Source of the DNA: an uncultured Lentisphaeria bacterium
Lineage (GTDB): Bacteria > Verrucomicrobiota > Lentisphaeria > JABSQK01 > CAJWLW01
Length of the DNA stretch: 7,905 nt
Direction: 5' to 3'
NCBI GenBank assembly: GCA_913042885.1
Contig: CAJWLW010000227.1
Location: 1-7,905, forward strand
In this document: one piece after another, positions 6,157 through 7,905 of the stretch
Layout of the letters: the number at the start of each line of letters is the position of its first letter
How positions within the stretch are numbered: position 1 is the stretch's first letter
Made by a program: the position numbers and the translations under genes
The notes under the pieces: model-generated
The model's database searches: none
What the model was told of the DNA's origin: nothing
What the model saw: only the letters and a program-made list of their open reading frames with translations

Positions 6157-7413
6157 CTACGGCAGCTCGACCAATAACTCGATCTCCGCTGCGGCGCGCA
6201 GCACTTTCAGATGGGAAGCCCTGACCTTACGCAACACCACCTGCTCGATACGCTCGCGGACCGCATCCTCGTCCTGTTTTAAGACCCCCCGCGTCGGTAC
6301 CACCTTAAACTTCTCCATGTAAAAATAGTACTCGGCCCTGGCCTCCACGTCGGTCAACGCGACGTCGTCGCGGCCCATGCCATGGCGTGCGAAATAAAAT
6401 TCGGCAAGGACCCCGGCCCGCTGATTGTCGACGGCCTCGGCGCCTCGCACCTGTTGCGCCAGGAACTCCGGATCTTTCTCGAGCCCGGCTTCACGCGCGT
6501 CCGCGATCATGATGAGATTAGTCACAGCGTTGAATACGATCGGCGATACCGAGCCGCCCTTGTCCAGGCCGGCAATCAAGCCTGGCAGCTCGGGAAGCTC
6601 TCCCAGCGTCAGACTATTGCCGTCAGCTTCAACCACGACTTCTGACAGCGCCGCCGTGAGTAGCGCCAAATCCTTCTTGATCGCCGAGGGCGCGACGCCG
6701 CGTTTTTTTGCTTCACGCTTGACCACTATCTCTATGATCTTCGGCAGCAAAACGGCGGTCCCCTCTGTCGGCACGGCATCCTGGATCGTCGCAGATCCTG
6801 AGCTGTGTTGAATAGTGAACGTTACCGTCGACAACCGTTGCCGCAGCCATTTCGCCCGGGCCTCGCCGCCGGCGCCAATAGCCCCACTTGTCAGTTGACG
6901 CACCGCGAATGACTCGCGAATCTCGTCGGGGTACCGGGCAAATTCGTCCTGGTTCTGCGCCATATGCGCTGCGATCTCCTCAGCGGTCGGTCTGTAGCTT
7001 TCACGGTTCATTGCGTCCGCGACCTCCGGAATCGTTTGTAGGTAAAGCTGTACGAGCATTTGCCTTTCCGGCCAGGCTGCCTGGAACGCTACGGCCGCAA
7101 TTTGATCCAGGTATTCGGGGTCCTTATCAAGGCCGAGCGCCACAGCTTTCTGCGCGACCAGCTCGTTGTCGATCGCGCCCTCGATCCAGGGACGGAGTTG
7201 GTACAGGTCGATTTTCCTGTCTGCGGCAGCGTCGGGAAAGAACGTCTCTGTCAGCAGCAGTTCGCCATTGACACGTGCAAGAACCTCCCCTACTTCCTCG
7301 ATCGAGATGGTGGTGGGGGCCGGGGTCTGATCCTGAGCCTTCAAGCTCAGGGGCCAACCGAACGCGGTGATCGCGACAGCTGCAGTCATCCATGCCTGTT
7401 GCTTCATCATCAT
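6157..7413 (-). CDS. Exported SurA/PrsA-N-like protein lacking a parvulin domain
   Basis: This 418-residue protein begins with a signal peptide (basic MMMKQQ, hydrophobic AWMTAAVAITAFGW, likely cut after SLKA at residue 26), so it should act outside the inner membrane. Residues about 45-160 resemble the N-terminal helical domain of SurA/PrsA-type peptidyl-prolyl isomerases: ARVNGELLLTE, then LVAQKAVALGLDKDPEYLDQIA. A second similar unit covers about 258-370: VEADGNSLTLGEL, then IADAREAGLEKDPEFLAQQV, then TDVEARAEYYFYMEKF. No parvulin catalytic domain is visible, so a holdase or chaperone role is more likely than isomerase activity. The first ATG has AGGAG only 3 bases upstream; the second and third in-frame ATGs (7410 and 7407) have 6 and 9 bases and are better starts, so the true protein may be one or two residues shorter. 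It appears to be transcribed alone. Confidence 0.8.
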   Translation of the reverse strand: MMMKQQAWMTAAVAITAFGWPLSLKAQDQTPAPTTISIEEVGEVLARVNGELLLTETFFPDAAADRKIDLYQLRPWIEGAIDNELVAQKAVALGLDKDPEYLDQIAAVAFQAAWPERQMLVQLYLQTIPEVADAMNRESYRPTAEEIAAHMAQNQDEFARYPDEIRESFAVRQLTSGAIGAGGEARAKWLRQRLSTVTFTIQHSSGSATIQDAVPTEGTAVLLPKIIEIVVKREAKKRGVAPSAIKKDLALLTAALSEVVVEADGNSLTLGELPELPGLIAGLDKGGSVSPIVFNAVTNLIMIADAREAGLEKDPEFLAQQVRGAEAVDNQRAGVLAEFYFARHGMGRDDVALTDVEARAEYYFYMEKFKVVPTRGVLKQDEDAVRERIEQVVLRKVRASHLKVLRAAAEIELLVELP

Positions 7414-7416
7414 TCG

Positions 7417-7421
7417 CTCCT
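7417..7421 (-). promoter_or_regulatory. Ribosome binding site AGGAG that bears on the start choice
   Basis: AGGAG lies 3, 6 and 9 bases before three consecutive in-frame ATG codons (7413, 7410, 7407). Usual spacing favours the second or third ATG. Further upstream on the minus strand, TATTAT (7501-7496) could serve as a -10 box, but no acceptable -35 was found. Confidence 0.6.
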
Positions 7422-7753
7422 ATTCCTGGATTTATCTGGACTTGGATTGTCCGAAACTTTGGATCATTCAGTTCGGAGGGATGACTGTAGTCGCAATAAT
7501 AGTACCACAAACTTCCTATTTCTCACGTTGCTGAAACTTTCTTCACGGCTGTTGGCTAAACGGAACGGACATTGCGACTGCTCCAAGGCGAATCAAACAA
7601 GCTGCGTAGTGCCGCTTTTACTCTAAAAACTAACCATGGGCATTTACTGAAAAACACAAATTTCCGGGATGATGGATGTAAAAAAGCGCCCGAAAACATC
7701 TTAAACCCTTAGCAGAGAGAAGGTTCAGCGTTTTATATGTCCGACACTTTTCT

Positions 7754-7813
7754 AAAAAAAAATCGGGAAAATGTGAAAAAAAGCTTGGAATCGCCTAGCG
7801 GATTTCCTATACC
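7754..7813 (+). promoter_or_regulatory. Sigma-70-type promoter with upstream phased A-tracts
   Basis: TTGGAA (7785-7790) and TATACC (7808-7813) are separated by 17 bases, close to the consensus -35/-10 pair. Directly upstream are three A-tracts of 9, 4 and 7 A (7754-7762, 7768-7771, 7776-7782), centred about one helical turn apart, as in an UP element or bent DNA. Transcription would start near 7820 and run out of the window. The last bases contain GGGGA (7895-7899), so the next gene may begin just past 7905. No convincing gene was seen in the rest of 7414-7905. Confidence 0.5.
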
Positions 7814-7866
7814 TTGAATTGTGCTTGGTGAGAAGGCTTGCGAAATACCAAAAGCAATCAACAAAT

Positions 7867-7886
7867 ACGAACACGAAAAACACGAA
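7867..7886 (+). repeat. Short iterated ACGAA word in the presumed leader
   Basis: ACGAA begins at 7867, 7873 and 7882, giving a small irregular repeat just before the window end and inside the probable 5' leader of the next gene. It resembles the CACGAA-type repeated words I recall from intergenic regions of PVC genomes. No function is apparent. Confidence 0.35.
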
Positions 7887-7905
7887 CTCAGGCTGGGGAA
7901 ATAAC

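Noticed and set aside
5935..6177. 80-residue ORF on the plus strand, also containing TWGVAPG
   Set aside because: It reads through repeat copy 2 and the run of eight G, and overlaps the end of the SurA-like gene. The shared peptide only reflects the shared hairpin B.
7060..7626. 188-residue ORF on the plus strand
   Set aside because: Most of it is antisense to the SurA-like gene, which has a signal peptide and family motifs. The ORF has no recognisable features.
7821..7904. 27-codon ORF starting with GTG at the predicted transcription start
   Set aside because: It has no ribosome binding site, it is rich in Lys/Glu, and part of it is the ACGAA repeat. Leaderless translation is possible but unsupported.

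Overview
The window is a stretch of bacterial chromosome with about 57% G+C (estimated by eye) and single genes on alternating strands. It most likely comes from the PVC superphylum or a relative (Lentisphaerota, Kiritimatiellota/Verrucomicrobiota or Hydrogenedentota). The main pointer is the gene at 3841-4656, a stand-alone pseudopilin whose leader reads [16 protein letters not shown] and which has a C-terminal H-x(n)-DG motif; proteins of this type exist in large numbers in those groups. A large GH78-type glycosidase also fits a polysaccharide-degrading member of this group. The phylum is an inference; no rRNA or other marker gene is present.

Layout from left to right. Positions 1-2675 (+) hold the 3' part of an alpha-L-rhamnosidase-like glycoside hydrolase whose start lies outside the window. 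Positions 2897-3664 (-) hold a CPPED1-like metallophosphoesterase, convergent with the glycosidase. A 176-base divergent intergenic region follows, with a palindrome and a tandem CCACGGAT repeat. Positions 3841-4656 (+) encode the pseudopilin and 4709-5668 (+) an unrecognised protein with an N-terminal membrane region and a soluble alpha/beta-like domain; 52 bases separate the two, so they may form an operon. Positions 5669-6156 contain no convincing gene. Positions 6157-7413 (-) encode an exported SurA/PrsA-N-like protein with no parvulin domain. Positions 7414-7905 hold no convincing gene but contain a promoter-like signal pointing right, out of the window.

The most interesting feature is in 5669-6156: two copies of a multi-hairpin element in inverted orientation. 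Both have hairpin A with the same CTTCA loop but different, compensating stems; then exactly 19 bases; then an identical 8-bp hairpin B (CCTGGGGC-GTT-GCCCCAGG); then a TACGGTG block; then hairpin C, again with compensating stem changes. Stem covariation with fixed loops and spacing suggests selection on structure rather than protein coding. The short ORFs here, both of which contain TWGVAPG, are best read as translations of the repeat.

The genes do not form an obvious single pathway. The glycosidase, pseudopilin and exported folding-factor-like protein all fit envelope or extracellular work, such as carbohydrate capture and secretion, but no direct functional link is visible.
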